Shown: positions 19,120-28,882, numbered from the stretch's first letter. The stretch is DNA of 33,380 bases from Alphaproteobacteria bacterium (GCA_009782315.1 WRJH01000006.1:1-33380), one strand, 5' to 3'. A program made the numbers and translations. Notes: generated by a model from the letters alone, not told the origin.

Positions 19120-19189
19120 ACCTTGTCCTCTATGTGCGATGTTTCGACAATTTCTTTTATGCCTTATGCCCTATGACTTATGCCATATC
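19051..19189. repeat. Inverted pair of GCATAAG/GCATAGG heptamer arrays flanking the start of the secretin-like gene
   Basis: Left arm GGCATAGGGCATAAGGCATAAGGCATAT (19053-19080); right arm tatgccttatgccctatgacttatgcc (about 19158-19186). Confidence 0.9.
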
Positions 19190-19481
19190 AAATATTCATA
19201 ACTTTTTCAAATTCTTCCAGCGTCATTTCGTGCATGGGCTTTACAGGCGGCGTGACCCATTCCTTTACCGATTCGAATTCCTGTCTGTACGCATCCATGC
19301 GCGCGGCGTCGATTGCGCCGGCCGGCCCGTTCACTATCATTTCCAGAACGTCCGCGGCAAAGAACCGCCCGGCGTATCCTTCGATGGGGATTCCGCCCTT
19401 TATCACGCTGATTGCCGCCTGGACGGTTTTCATCTGTTCGTAAAACGCCGCCAGATTTTCAAATTTTTCGACTTTGCCCAT
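19188..19481 (-). CDS. Hypothetical 97 aa protein
   Basis: ORF MGKVEKFENLAAFYEQM...; no recognised family. Confidence 0.55.
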   Translation of the reverse strand: MGKVEKFENLAAFYEQMKTVQAAISVIKGGIPIEGYAGRFFAADVLEMIVNGPAGAIDAARMDAYRQEFESVKEWVTPPVKPMHEMTLEEFEKVMNI

Positions 19482-19548
19482 GTCCTTCCTCCGCTGGTCT
19501 CCTTATTATAAAAACTATTGCCCATGTTATGCAAATGAATTATACTAT

Positions 19549-19657
19549 AAGGCATAAGTAATAAGGCATAAGGCATAAAAATCTTGAAATTATGGAAAAA
19601 GACTTTAACCGGCTCAAAACGCATATGCCCTATGCCCTATGCCCTGTGCCTTATGGC
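19549..19657. repeat. Inverted pair of GCATAAG-type heptamer arrays flanking the start of a lipoprotein gene
   Basis: Left arm aaggcataagtaataaggcataaggcataa (about 19549-19578); right arm gcatatgccctatgccctatgccctgtgccttatgg (19621-19656). Confidence 0.9.
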
Positions 19658-20006
19658 GCTTTGCGCCTGCTCTTCGTCGAACCGCGGCTCTATCGACAAC
19701 GCGACCATATTGAATTGGGAAAACGAAATGGTCACGACCGAACAATTTGTGCGCGACCACAGGGCGTGCCTTGGCATAAAGCGTTCCCCGCACGAACCGC
19801 GGTCGCGGGTATCGAATCTTCTTATGCCGAATTCCGCGACCCAGCTGCCCGAATGGGACGGCCTTTGGGTGACATTCCAATCCAACGAACATACGGACGT
19901 CGGCCAGCGGATGCTGCTTTCCGTTCCCGCCAACACGACGTCGCAGTCGGTCGGTGCATACCGCAGATGCATGTTCCGCAAGGGATACCTGCTGCGCGCG
20001 GCATAA
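19584..20006 (+). CDS. Hypothetical lipoprotein, TTG start
   Basis: MKLWKKTLTGSKRICPMPYALCLMALCAC signal/lipobox-like N-terminus; the overlapping frame at 19592 lacks a lipobox. Confidence 0.6.
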   Translation: MKLWKKTLTGSKRICPMPYALCLMALCACSSSNRGSIDNATILNWENEMVTTEQFVRDHRACLGIKRSPHEPRSRVSNLLMPNSATQLPEWDGLWVTFQSNEHTDVGQRMLLSVPANTTSQSVGAYRRCMFRKGYLLRAA

Positions 20007-20012
20007 AATAAA

Positions 20013-20906
20013 ATGAAGAAACAGCCTTATCTTTTTATAACATCCGAACTGTCAAGGGGGCTTGTGTCGCTTGCGACCTGTATGCAGCGCCGGGGAATTC
20101 CGGTATTCGTCGCGTCCCCCGCCGGATGGGGCGAATCTTCGCGCCTGCGGATACCGCACTTTCGCATCGGAAGACTTCGCATATTCGGCCGCACGTTTCT
20201 GTTTTCCAGCGATGATTTTCGCGCGGGCGTTCGGTCCGAAAACCCGCGGGTTTACGCCATAGACCGCGCCGCGGCCAGGCTTGCCCGCGCAAGAAAACTG
20301 GACATCGCAAACGGGGATGTGGAATTCGGCATCGACCTTTCGGTATTTAATCCGCAAAGCGTGTCGACCCTGCGCCAGACGCGGTTTTTATCCGAATTCA
20401 ACATTGCGCCGCATCAAAAGCTGGTGACGGTCGTCAGTCCGCCGGGGCTGAACCTGGACGCGCTGATACGCGCGATGAAAATCGTGGATTCGTCCGACCT
20501 GGTCGTCGCGATTTTCGGGATAAGCGACAAATCCGTCGCCGCGCGCCTGGTCGGAAAAATAGAAAAATCCGGCCGTCATATAATATGCACCAGTCCGGAT
20601 TCGGACGCGGCGACCGTCCTGCGCTCTTCCTATGCCGTTTTGTCGCTGGGCGCGGCCGACCCGGCGCTGATGATGGCCGCGCTGGCCGTCGGCCGGCCCG
20701 CGATATGGTCCGAAAACGAATGCGGCATAAATCCTAACATAGCGCTGGAATCCGCCGCATCCCCTGAAAGTATCGCCGCCGCGCTGGATGTGGCGCTGGC
20801 GCTGAACGCGTCGGAACGCGAAAAAATCGGACGGCGCAATACGGCCGCGGCAAGCGAATTCGACGTGGATAGCGCGATACGAAAACTGGTCGGCGCGGGC
20901 TGTTAA
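20013..20906 (+). CDS. Glycosyltransferase-like protein (GT-B C-terminal-half features)
   Basis: LVTVVSPPGLNLDALIRAMKIV...DLVVAIFGI...SYAVLSLGAADPALMMAALAVGRPAIWSENECGINPN. Confidence 0.4.
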   Translation: MKKQPYLFITSELSRGLVSLATCMQRRGIPVFVASPAGWGESSRLRIPHFRIGRLRIFGRTFLFSSDDFRAGVRSENPRVYAIDRAAARLARARKLDIANGDVEFGIDLSVFNPQSVSTLRQTRFLSEFNIAPHQKLVTVVSPPGLNLDALIRAMKIVDSSDLVVAIFGISDKSVAARLVGKIEKSGRHIICTSPDSDAATVLRSSYAVLSLGAADPALMMAALAVGRPAIWSENECGINPNIALESAASPESIAAALDVALALNASEREKIGRRNTAAASEFDVDSAIRKLVGAGC

Positions 20907-20935
20907 TTCCCGGTTATTTATGATATAATAAAAGT

Positions 20936-21619
20936 ATGAACAAGACCGTTTTATTTTGGTTGGCTTTTGGCGCCTCTGTCCTGGCCGCCATATACCTTAT
21001 TGTGCGAATTTCCATGACCGGCGGCGGCGCCGTCACGGCGGTTTCGCTGGACGCCGGCGCGGGGCCGCTTTCGGCGCGCGATATTTCGACCGCGATAAAC
21101 ATCAGCGGCGGCCGGTCTTTGCATTCCGCGGATACGGACCGGATTTTTTCGGAAATATCGGGAATTCCTGCGGTCCGCTTTGTATCCGTCCGGAAAATCC
21201 CGTCCGGAAAATTGGCAATCGCCGTGCGCCAGCGCGAAGTCGTTGCCGTCTGGACCGACGGGGCAAAGTTTTACCCGCTTGCCGCCGACGGACGCCGGCT
21301 TGACAATGCAATTGCCGACGCGCCCGCTGGGACCTTGGTGTTTTCCGGAAAACTGCCCGACGATATATCGGCTGTCGTCCGTACTGTAAAAGGCATCCCG
21401 GGACTTTCCGGGTTTTTGCGGCGCGTGGAATGGACCGACGGCCGCAGATGGAATCTGTACACCAATTCCGGGATTAAAATCATGCTGCCGGAATCGGACA
21501 TGGCGGCCGCGCTGAAACGTCTGGTCATTCTGCACAATCAAAACCGGATACTGGACCGCGGAATATCCGTGCTGGACATGCGGGATATGGAAAGAACATT
21601 GGTAAAAATAAAAAACTGA
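20936..21619 (+). CDS. ftsQ: Cell division protein FtsQ
   Basis: Single N-terminal TM, POTRA-like region with VSVRKIPSGKLAIAVRQREVVAVW, then ILDRGISVLDMRDMERTLVKI; directly upstream of ftsA. Confidence 0.8.
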   Translation: MNKTVLFWLAFGASVLAAIYLIVRISMTGGGAVTAVSLDAGAGPLSARDISTAINISGGRSLHSADTDRIFSEISGIPAVRFVSVRKIPSGKLAIAVRQREVVAVWTDGAKFYPLAADGRRLDNAIADAPAGTLVFSGKLPDDISAVVRTVKGIPGLSGFLRRVEWTDGRRWNLYTNSGIKIMLPESDMAAALKRLVILHNQNRILDRGISVLDMRDMERTLVKIKN

Positions 21620-21652
21620 GAACTGAAAATCAGTTCTCAATTTTCAGTTCAC
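21609..21652. repeat. AACTGAN heptamer inverted repeat between ftsQ and ftsA
   Basis: aactgagaactgaaaatcagttctcaattttcagttc; GAACTGAAAAT/ATTTTCAGTTC arms. Confidence 0.8.
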
Positions 21653-23437
21653 ATGAACCTATTAGACTCATCTTATCTGTGCCTTGATATCGGAACTTCC
21701 GGGGTTTCCGGAATGGCGGTCCGGATATCGGGCGGACGGCTGTCGTCGCAACAGACCGCCTCGTTCGAATCCAGCGATATAACAAAGGCCATAAAAAAAA
21801 CCGTGGATATTTTGGAACAATCCATGGGCGTTCGGTTCGATTCCGCATTTGTGACCGGAAATTTCGGCGCAATCGATTATAAAATCATACCTATCAGAAA
21901 AGATTGGGCCAGAGAGCGCAGGATAACAAGTTCGGACATTTCATCCGCGATTATGGACGCGCCCGAAATACGGGGCGGTGCGTCCGTTCTTCATTTGATT
22001 CCGCTGCGGTACGATTTAGAGGATTTTCCAAACATATCGACGCCGGTCGGCCAGGTGTCGAAAAGTCTGTCCGCGATTTTTTGCGCCGTATCGGCGGATA
22101 CGGACGGCATAACGCGCGCGCGCGAACACCTGCGCGCGGCGCACATCAGACCGCGGGAATATTTTGACACGTCCTTTCTTTTGGCCCAGACCGTGCGGCC
22201 GGCCAAAGAATCGTCGTTGTTTATCGATTTGGGCGCGTCGCATACGGCGGTGTCGCTTTGGACAATCCGCGGCCCGATGCTTTTGAAACGGATTCCCGCC
22301 GGCCAGCACGCGGTTACCGACGCCGTCGCCGGCGGACTGGGCCTGCAATGGGGCGCGGCCGAAAAAATAAAGCGCGACAACATATCGCTGGACAGCGGGG
22401 ACAGGGACCGCTTCACGCCCGCATGCGAAAGCGACCAGCACGATTTCACCCGCGCGGATGTCAACGATTTGGCCTTGCCGGCGCTGTATGAAATATTGCA
22501 ACAGGCGGCCGATTTATCCAAGGCATCGCGCGCGAAATATAATCCGACAAAAATATATCTGACCGGGGGCGGCGCGGACATTCCGGGAATGACGGGCGCC
22601 GCGCAAAACATATTCGGGGCGGATGCGGAAATTCCGGGTCCGGGGGCGGCGGCCGCATCATGCGCCGCGTACGTCTGGTCGCGGTATGCGCCCCGCGCCG
22701 CCACAATAGTAATGCGGAAAAAAAGGCGCGGCTTCATCCTGACCGGCATTGCGGGCGGAGTGAGAAAACTGTTCCGGGGACGCAAAAAACAAAAAGCGAT
22801 TCCGATTATGCCCAGCACCCTGGCGTTCAACATGCGCGACATGGCGACGTACGCGCGGTTTCGTTCGGGCGGAATTTCAATGATTCATGTCGACATAATG
22901 GACGGGCTGTACACTTCCGAAATGGCGGGCGGACTGGATGAATTAAAATTCATACGAAAACATACGGACGCCCATCTGCATGTTCACCTGATGACCCAAA
23001 ACCCGGAAACCTGGGCCGCCGCCGCAATGGAATCCGGCGCCGATACGATAATTGTTTCGACCGGAACATACGGCGTCCGCGCCGCGATTGCAAAAATAAA
23101 GTCATGCGGAAAACGCGCAGGGATTGCAATCGGCCCGGACAGTCCGCTTGGGATATTAAAACCCATACTGCGCGAAATCGACGAAGTGCTGGTAATGTCG
23201 GTCGCGCCGGGCAAAGGCGGCCAGAAATTTTTACCGGGCGCCGCGACACGCATAGCGGCGCTGGTCGCGGCGCGAAAAACGCATAAATTGAATTTCAAGA
23301 TTTCCGTGGACGGCGGAATCAATCCGGACACCGCGAAAGAATGCTGGGCGGCGGGCGCGGACGCGTTAGTGTCCGGCAATTTTCTGGCAAAGGCGGCCGA
23401 CTTTCCCGCCGCGGTCCAGGAATTAATCCTGCGTTAA
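21653..23437 (+). CDS. FtsA - ribulose-5-phosphate 3-epimerase fusion (FtsA about residues 1-382, Rpe about 383-594)
   Basis: FtsA motifs LCLDIGTSGVSG, SLFIDLGASHT, IYLTGGGADIPGM and amphipathic FILTGIAGGVRKLFRGR; then Rpe motifs IMPSTLAFNM, MIHVDIMDGLY, HVHLMTQNP, VLVMSVAPGKGGQKF, ISVDGGIN, ADALVSGN; one uninterrupted frame. Confidence 0.93.
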   Translation: MNLLDSSYLCLDIGTSGVSGMAVRISGGRLSSQQTASFESSDITKAIKKTVDILEQSMGVRFDSAFVTGNFGAIDYKIIPIRKDWARERRITSSDISSAIMDAPEIRGGASVLHLIPLRYDLEDFPNISTPVGQVSKSLSAIFCAVSADTDGITRAREHLRAAHIRPREYFDTSFLLAQTVRPAKESSLFIDLGASHTAVSLWTIRGPMLLKRIPAGQHAVTDAVAGGLGLQWGAAEKIKRDNISLDSGDRDRFTPACESDQHDFTRADVNDLALPALYEILQQAADLSKASRAKYNPTKIYLTGGGADIPGMTGAAQNIFGADAEIPGPGAAAASCAAYVWSRYAPRAATIVMRKKRRGFILTGIAGGVRKLFRGRKKQKAIPIMPSTLAFNMRDMATYARFRSGGISMIHVDIMDGLYTSEMAGGLDELKFIRKHTDAHLHVHLMTQNPETWAAAAMESGADTIIVSTGTYGVRAAIAKIKSCGKRAGIAIGPDSPLGILKPILREIDEVLVMSVAPGKGGQKFLPGAATRIAALVAARKTHKLNFKISVDGGINPDTAKECWAAGADALVSGNFLAKAADFPAAVQELILR

Positions 23438-23839
23438 TCTTCGGACTTCGCCTTCCTGTTCTATATAAATATGTATGGTATCCGCGGGCAGAATATGCGA
23501 CGCTATCCCGGGCCATTCAATCAGAGTGATATCGTTCGCGCACGCATGCGGCAGGCCGATTTCGGTAAGTTCCGACGGGTCGGATATTCGATATAAATCG
23601 AAATGGGAAATTTTGATTCCGCCCGGCGCGTCATAGCTTTGCACCAGCGTGAACGTAGGGCTGGGCACGACGGTATCCGCGCCGCAAAGCTGTTTGATAA
23701 CCGCGCGCGCTATTTCGGATTTGCCCATACCCAAATCGCCGTGCAACGCGACGGTCGCCGGCGCGCGCAAAGCCTTTGCGAATTCTTGCGCCCACGCCTT
23801 TGTTTCATTTACATCTTTCAAAATTGTTTTATCCGGCAT
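23423..23839 (-). CDS. tsaE: tRNA threonylcarbamoyladenosine biosynthesis protein TsaE
   Basis: VALHGDLGMGKSEIARAVI, VPSPTFTLVQSY, HFDLYRISDPSE, LIEWPG. Confidence 0.95.
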   Translation of the reverse strand: MPDKTILKDVNETKAWAQEFAKALRAPATVALHGDLGMGKSEIARAVIKQLCGADTVVPSPTFTLVQSYDAPGGIKISHFDLYRISDPSELTEIGLPHACANDITLIEWPGIASHILPADTIHIYIEQEGEVRRLTQD

Positions 23840-23849
23840 TTTTGCATCC

Positions 23850-25838
23850 TTATTCCAACAATAACAAGTCTTCTTCCAGCCGGCGCATAATGTCGCGGAT
23901 TTCCCCGGCTTTTTCGAATTCCAAGTCTTCGGCCGCGCGGCGCATTTGCTTGCCCAGCTTGTCTATTTCCTTCCTCATCGATTCCTTGTCCATAACGCCT
24001 TTGTCATTATAGATGAATCTGCGGGCTTTGTCCGTTTTTATTTCGCGGTTCTTGACTTCGCTGTAAACCGCTTTCGCGACGGACTTTGGGACAATTCCAT
24101 ATTTGGTATTGTGCGCCGTTTGCTTTGCCCGGCGGCGCGCAGTTTCATCCAGCGCGGCGCGCATGGAATCGGTGATTTTATCCGCGTACAGAATGACCCT
24201 GCCCCTTTCGTTTCTTGCGGCCCGGCCGATTGTTTGGATAAGAGAACGTGTCGAACGCAAGAACCCTTCCTTGTCCGCGTCCATTATTGCGACCATCTCG
24301 CACTCTGGAATATCCAACCCTTCGCGAAGCAGATTTATGCCGACCAGGACGTCGAATTTCCCCATGCGAAGTTCGCGCAGCAATTCTATGCGCTCTAACG
24401 TTTCTATATCGGAATGCAGGTATTTCGCGCGTACGTCGTTTTCGACCAAATAGTCGGTCAATTGTTCCGCCATCTTTTTGGTCAAAGTGGTCACCAGTAT
24501 GCGGCCCTTTATTTTCTTGACCTCGTGCAATAAATCGTCGACCTGGTTGGTTGTCGGACGGACGTCGCATTCGGGGTCAAGCAAACCGGTCGGGCGTATA
24601 ACCTGTTCCACGACCACTCCGCGCGACTGCCCTATTTCCCAATCGTTCGGCGTTGCGGATACGAATACGGTCTGCGGACGGGACGCGTCCCATTCTTCGA
24701 ATGTCAGCGGACGGTTGTCCATCGCGCTGGGCAATCTGAATCCGTATTCGGAAAGCGTTTCCTTTCTGGCCCTATCCCCCCGTGACATTGCGCCGATTTG
24801 CGGCACAGTCACATGGCTTTCGTCGACGAATAAAATCGCGTCTTTCGGCAAATATTCGAACAATGTCGGCGGCGGCTGGCCAGGCAGACGGCCGGACAGA
24901 TAGCGCGAATAATTTTCAATGCCGCTGCAAGTCCCCGTCGTCTGCATCATCTCTATATCGAACATGGTCCGCGCGCGCAGACGCTGCTCTTCGACATATT
25001 TCATATTGTTCTTGAAATATTCCAGACGAGGTTCCAAATCGCGCCGGATTTCATTCACCGCCTGTAAAACCGACGGCATGGGCGTCGCATAATGAGTGTT
25101 CGGATAAACGCATGCCATGTTAATTTTGCGAATTTTTTGCCCGGTCAATGTGTCGAATTCCGATATCTCTTCGACATCTTCGCCAAAGAAAGACAGCCGC
25201 ACGCCCGTATCCTGGGAATGCGACGGGAAGATATCCAAAGAATCGCCGCGCACGCGGAATTCGCCGCGGTTGAATCCGATATCGTTCCGTTTGTATTGCA
25301 ATCGGACCAATTCGTCGATAACGGATTTGACGGGCAGCTTGTCGCCGACCGATACAGACATCTTCATATCGGAATATGTTTCCGGACTGCCCAAACCATA
25401 TATGGACGATACGCTGGATATTACGATTGTGTCGCGAAAGTCCAGCATGGCGCGCGTCGCCGCATGCCGCATGCGGTCCAGCTGTTCGTTTATCGACGCG
25501 TCTTTGTCTATGTATGTGTCGGTTGTGGGAACGTATGCTTCCGGCTGGTAATAATCGTAATAAGACACGAAATATTCGACGTGGTTGTTCGGAAAAAACT
25601 GTTTCATTTCGGCGTATAATTGCGCGGCCAGAATTTTGTTGTGCGCCATAATCAGCGCGGGCCGGCCGGTTTCGGCGATAATGTTCGCCATGGTGAAAGT
25701 CTTGCCGGACCCGGTTACACCCAACAGAACCTGGTTCTTTTCGCCGGCATTAATTCCGGCCACCAGTTCGGCGATGGCAACCGGCTGGTCGCCGGTGGGT
25801 TTGTATTCGGAGATAAGGTCGAAAATTTTGTTTTTCAT
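23850..25838 (-). CDS. uvrB: Excinuclease ABC subunit B
   Basis: [60 protein letters not shown]-terminal UVR motif. Confidence 0.98.
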   Translation of the reverse strand: MKNKIFDLISEYKPTGDQPVAIAELVAGINAGEKNQVLLGVTGSGKTFTMANIIAETGRPALIMAHNKILAAQLYAEMKQFFPNNHVEYFVSYYDYYQPEAYVPTTDTYIDKDASINEQLDRMRHAATRAMLDFRDTIVISSVSSIYGLGSPETYSDMKMSVSVGDKLPVKSVIDELVRLQYKRNDIGFNRGEFRVRGDSLDIFPSHSQDTGVRLSFFGEDVEEISEFDTLTGQKIRKINMACVYPNTHYATPMPSVLQAVNEIRRDLEPRLEYFKNNMKYVEEQRLRARTMFDIEMMQTTGTCSGIENYSRYLSGRLPGQPPPTLFEYLPKDAILFVDESHVTVPQIGAMSRGDRARKETLSEYGFRLPSAMDNRPLTFEEWDASRPQTVFVSATPNDWEIGQSRGVVVEQVIRPTGLLDPECDVRPTTNQVDDLLHEVKKIKGRILVTTLTKKMAEQLTDYLVENDVRAKYLHSDIETLERIELLRELRMGKFDVLVGINLLREGLDIPECEMVAIMDADKEGFLRSTRSLIQTIGRAARNERGRVILYADKITDSMRAALDETARRRAKQTAHNTKYGIVPKSVAKAVYSEVKNREIKTDKARRFIYNDKGVMDKESMRKEIDKLGKQMRRAAEDLEFEKAGEIRDIMRRLEEDLLLLE

Positions 25839-25893
25839 TTGCCATATCTATATAAGCACATTATAATTGAATTACAAGAGAGAGTTAGTTTTC

Positions 25894-28467
25894 ATGAAAG
25901 CCCGCACCAGACGCAAATTTTTATGGACAGGCACGGCCGTTCTGCTGTCCGCCGTTATCGCGGGCGTTGTCCTTCCGTCGTTTATCAATCTGGACAGACT
26001 GCGGCACGCGCTGGAGTCCACGGTCAAGACCCAAACCGGAATCGACGTGAAAATAGACGGGCCCGTTCGGCTGTCGCTTTTGGGCCACGCGGCCATCAGC
26101 GCGCAGGGCGTCCGGATTCCTGCATACGGCGGACGCGCGGAATACGTGTCGTTAAGAATTCCGTTTCTTTCGATATTCAATCCGGACGTGGCGGCGGCGC
26201 ACGGCACCATTGTTTTGGAAGGCGCAAATTTGAATATAGAAAACCTGGCGCCGGCGCAGATTCCCGGACGCATAACGTTCAAAGACGGCCGGATTACGTT
26301 CAAGCATAAAACATACAAAGACATAAACGGCGTTCTTAAAAACAATACGTTCAGCGGTACGGTCCGGACGGACGAACACAAATACACCGTAGAGGTGGAC
26401 GGCAATTATTTCATAATTACAAACCCAAACAAAAAACTGCACTTGCGGGGGCGGCTTTTGACGGGTGAATCCGGAAACGCATCGGCGGCGGGGCACATTG
26501 TTTTGGAAACGTCGGACGCGAACAAATTTTTTGAATTCGATATCCCGAAAATACAATCGCGCGTCAAATTCGAATCGGATTTCGAATGGGGGGACGGGGG
26601 CGTGCGATTTTATAACATATCGGGCGCGGCATACGGCGGCGATTTTGGCGGCGACATAGAAATCGATTTCAAAAATTCCCGCAAAAAGATAAATCTGGCC
26701 CTGAACGACATGGATATGGATTTGTCGTTTTTACTTCAAAACCCGGCCTTTTTGCACAATTCCGACATACGGTTCGGTGGAGTCGGCCGGTTCAAAATCG
26801 GCGGATATGAATTTTCCGCGCTGCGGCTTTCGTCCGTATCCGACGGCGATGCGGTGACTGTCCGAAACCTGGCCGCCAGCGGACCTGACGTGTCGCTTTC
26901 GGCGCGCGGACAGATACGGGGCGATACTGCAAAGGATTTGGAACTGATATTCCAGAACACGGGCGCATCCTTTCGCTGCGTACTGTCCGGAAACCGCGCG
27001 GCGTGGTCTTGCGCCCGCTGGGATTATATGTCGGCGGAATTTTCCGCAAGCGGGTCCGCGGGCGCGGGCGCGGATTCTTTCGATTTGGAATTTAATTCCG
27101 AAAATTACGACCCGGCAAAATCTTCGCTTGCCGCACAGTTCTCGGCCCTGGGTTCCATATTCCGTCGGAACGTCGGCACGGTCCGGTTCAATCTGGGCGG
27201 CGGATTGCACGGGAACGCGTCAATTAAAGACAAGGATTTTTCCATATCGTATTACGGCCATCGCAACACCAGCATTGCGGCGCTGCCCGTCCCCGTCCGG
27301 GATATGCCGCCGCTGCCGGCCGGCATGGTGAATGCGATTGGCGAAATGACGGCCGTGCATATCGAAAACGGCACCGCGTCTTTTTCATTCAAAACGAACG
27401 ATTGGGAATTCTCGCAACATACGGACGGACAGTTTGTTTTGGGCGGAAACATGGCGGCGCTGATTCGCGCGTACGCGCCGTCCGCGGACGTGCAGTTTAT
27501 TAATCCGAACGCAAACGTCGCCGCGCGCGGCAAATGGACGCGCCCGTACATATCAGATTTCGAATTGGCGACGCCGGGCGGCACTTTTGTCGGAACGTTC
27601 AATGGCCTGGCATTCGATTTGCACGGGCCTTTGCTGGACATCGATAGTTTGATTAATAAAAACTATGCGGACAATTATGAATCCGTGAAATTCACCTCGG
27701 CGGAACCGATTACATTGCCGTTCGCGCTGAACGTGTCTTTGGCGCTGACCGCGGACCGGATAAAATTCGGCGGCGAAACGTACGAAAAATTCGTATATTC
27801 CCTGCGGCCGGGCGCGCAGACTATGTCCGTAACCGACAGTATGCGCGGCAGCCTGCTGGCGCAGATTACGCAAAAATCCGCGAACCGGTATAGGGTTGAA
27901 ATCCAGTCCGGAAATTTCGAAATAAAGGGCGCGGTCCTGCCCCCGTCATCGCACCTTAATATTTCGGATACCGCGATGACTGCGCGCGCGGTTTTAGAGA
28001 CAAGCGGATTTACCGCAGCGGATTTCCGGCGAAACATTGCGGGCGACGTTGATATTACTTTCGAAGGCGGAACGCTTACAGGATTCGGTTTCGACAATTT
28101 TTATGACAACGCCGGGCGGATTACAAGAACGAACGCCGAATTCGCGCTGTCGGACGCTATTGCCGGCGGCCGTTCCGCGTTGCGGTCGCTGCATCTTTCC
28201 GGACGCTATGAAAACGAAGTCTTTCGAACGACCGCGCCGCTTTTCGCGGCGACTCGCCATACCGAATATACGGGCGATTTGACCGTGCGCCGCGGCATCG
28301 CGTCGGGCAACTTGCAGATATTGCTGCGCGGGACAAGTCCGGCGCCGGCCCCGTTGTCGGTAAGCATATCGCACGGCGGCGCGCGCAATTATTCTCTTGG
28401 TGAAATAATGCAGACTTTCGATGCGGATTTCATGCGGGAATTCACGAAATTGTATCCTAAATTTTAA
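25894..28467 (+). CDS. AsmA family protein
   Basis: N-terminal TM, then LPSFINLDRLRHALESTVKTQTGIDVKIDGPVRLSLLGHAAISAQGV; C-terminal AsmA-like region; ORF opens at 25867 but the likely Met is 25894. Confidence 0.85.
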   Translation: MKARTRRKFLWTGTAVLLSAVIAGVVLPSFINLDRLRHALESTVKTQTGIDVKIDGPVRLSLLGHAAISAQGVRIPAYGGRAEYVSLRIPFLSIFNPDVAAAHGTIVLEGANLNIENLAPAQIPGRITFKDGRITFKHKTYKDINGVLKNNTFSGTVRTDEHKYTVEVDGNYFIITNPNKKLHLRGRLLTGESGNASAAGHIVLETSDANKFFEFDIPKIQSRVKFESDFEWGDGGVRFYNISGAAYGGDFGGDIEIDFKNSRKKINLALNDMDMDLSFLLQNPAFLHNSDIRFGGVGRFKIGGYEFSALRLSSVSDGDAVTVRNLAASGPDVSLSARGQIRGDTAKDLELIFQNTGASFRCVLSGNRAAWSCARWDYMSAEFSASGSAGAGADSFDLEFNSENYDPAKSSLAAQFSALGSIFRRNVGTVRFNLGGGLHGNASIKDKDFSISYYGHRNTSIAALPVPVRDMPPLPAGMVNAIGEMTAVHIENGTASFSFKTNDWEFSQHTDGQFVLGGNMAALIRAYAPSADVQFINPNANVAARGKWTRPYISDFELATPGGTFVGTFNGLAFDLHGPLLDIDSLINKNYADNYESVKFTSAEPITLPFALNVSLALTADRIKFGGETYEKFVYSLRPGAQTMSVTDSMRGSLLAQITQKSANRYRVEIQSGNFEIKGAVLPPSSHLNISDTAMTARAVLETSGFTAADFRRNIAGDVDITFEGGTLTGFGFDNFYDNAGRITRTNAEFALSDAIAGGRSALRSLHLSGRYENEVFRTTAPLFAATRHTEYTGDLTVRRGIASGNLQILLRGTSPAPAPLSVSISHGGARNYSLGEIMQTFDADFMREFTKLYPKF

Positions 28468-28829
28468 AGGCCCAGCATGTTGTCGAACATCGACCTGGCC
28501 ACTCTTTGGCCATGGGAATCCGCGTAATAATGGTGTCCGGTATTGTCCATCGCCTTGTAAAATCCGGTTGCGTATAATTTGATTCCGCGCTGTCCGATGA
28601 CCAGCATTTTATCGGACCCGATTAAATCGGCGCGGGGCCCGAATACGAACTTGCCGAAATAATCGCGCGCGTCTTTGGACAGGTTGCACAAATACGGCGC
28701 GTACAGCACGTCGCCGTATTTTATAAGGGAATCCAGCTTGTACTTGTGCCCGTTCGTCGACAGAATATACGACTGGTAAGGCGACAGTTTCATGCGATGC
28801 GAAATATGCTCTATTTGCGTAATGTTCAT
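28464..28829 (-). CDS. Hypothetical 121 aa protein
   Basis: ORF MNITQIEHISHRMKLSPYQSYIL...; convergent with and overlapping the asmA stop. Confidence 0.55.
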   Translation of the reverse strand: MNITQIEHISHRMKLSPYQSYILSTNGHKYKLDSLIKYGDVLYAPYLCNLSKDARDYFGKFVFGPRADLIGSDKMLVIGQRGIKLYATGFYKAMDNTGHHYYADSHGQRVARSMFDNMLGL

Positions 28830-28882
28830 GATTCAATCATAAACGAAACGCGCACGCTTTCTATAAGAACTACTTCATAGGC

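Noticed and set aside
19592-20011. Alternative frame for the lipoprotein gene at 19584
   Set aside because: Contains the same repeat-derived MPYALC segment but no lipobox and no plausible mature protein; frame 19584 is better.
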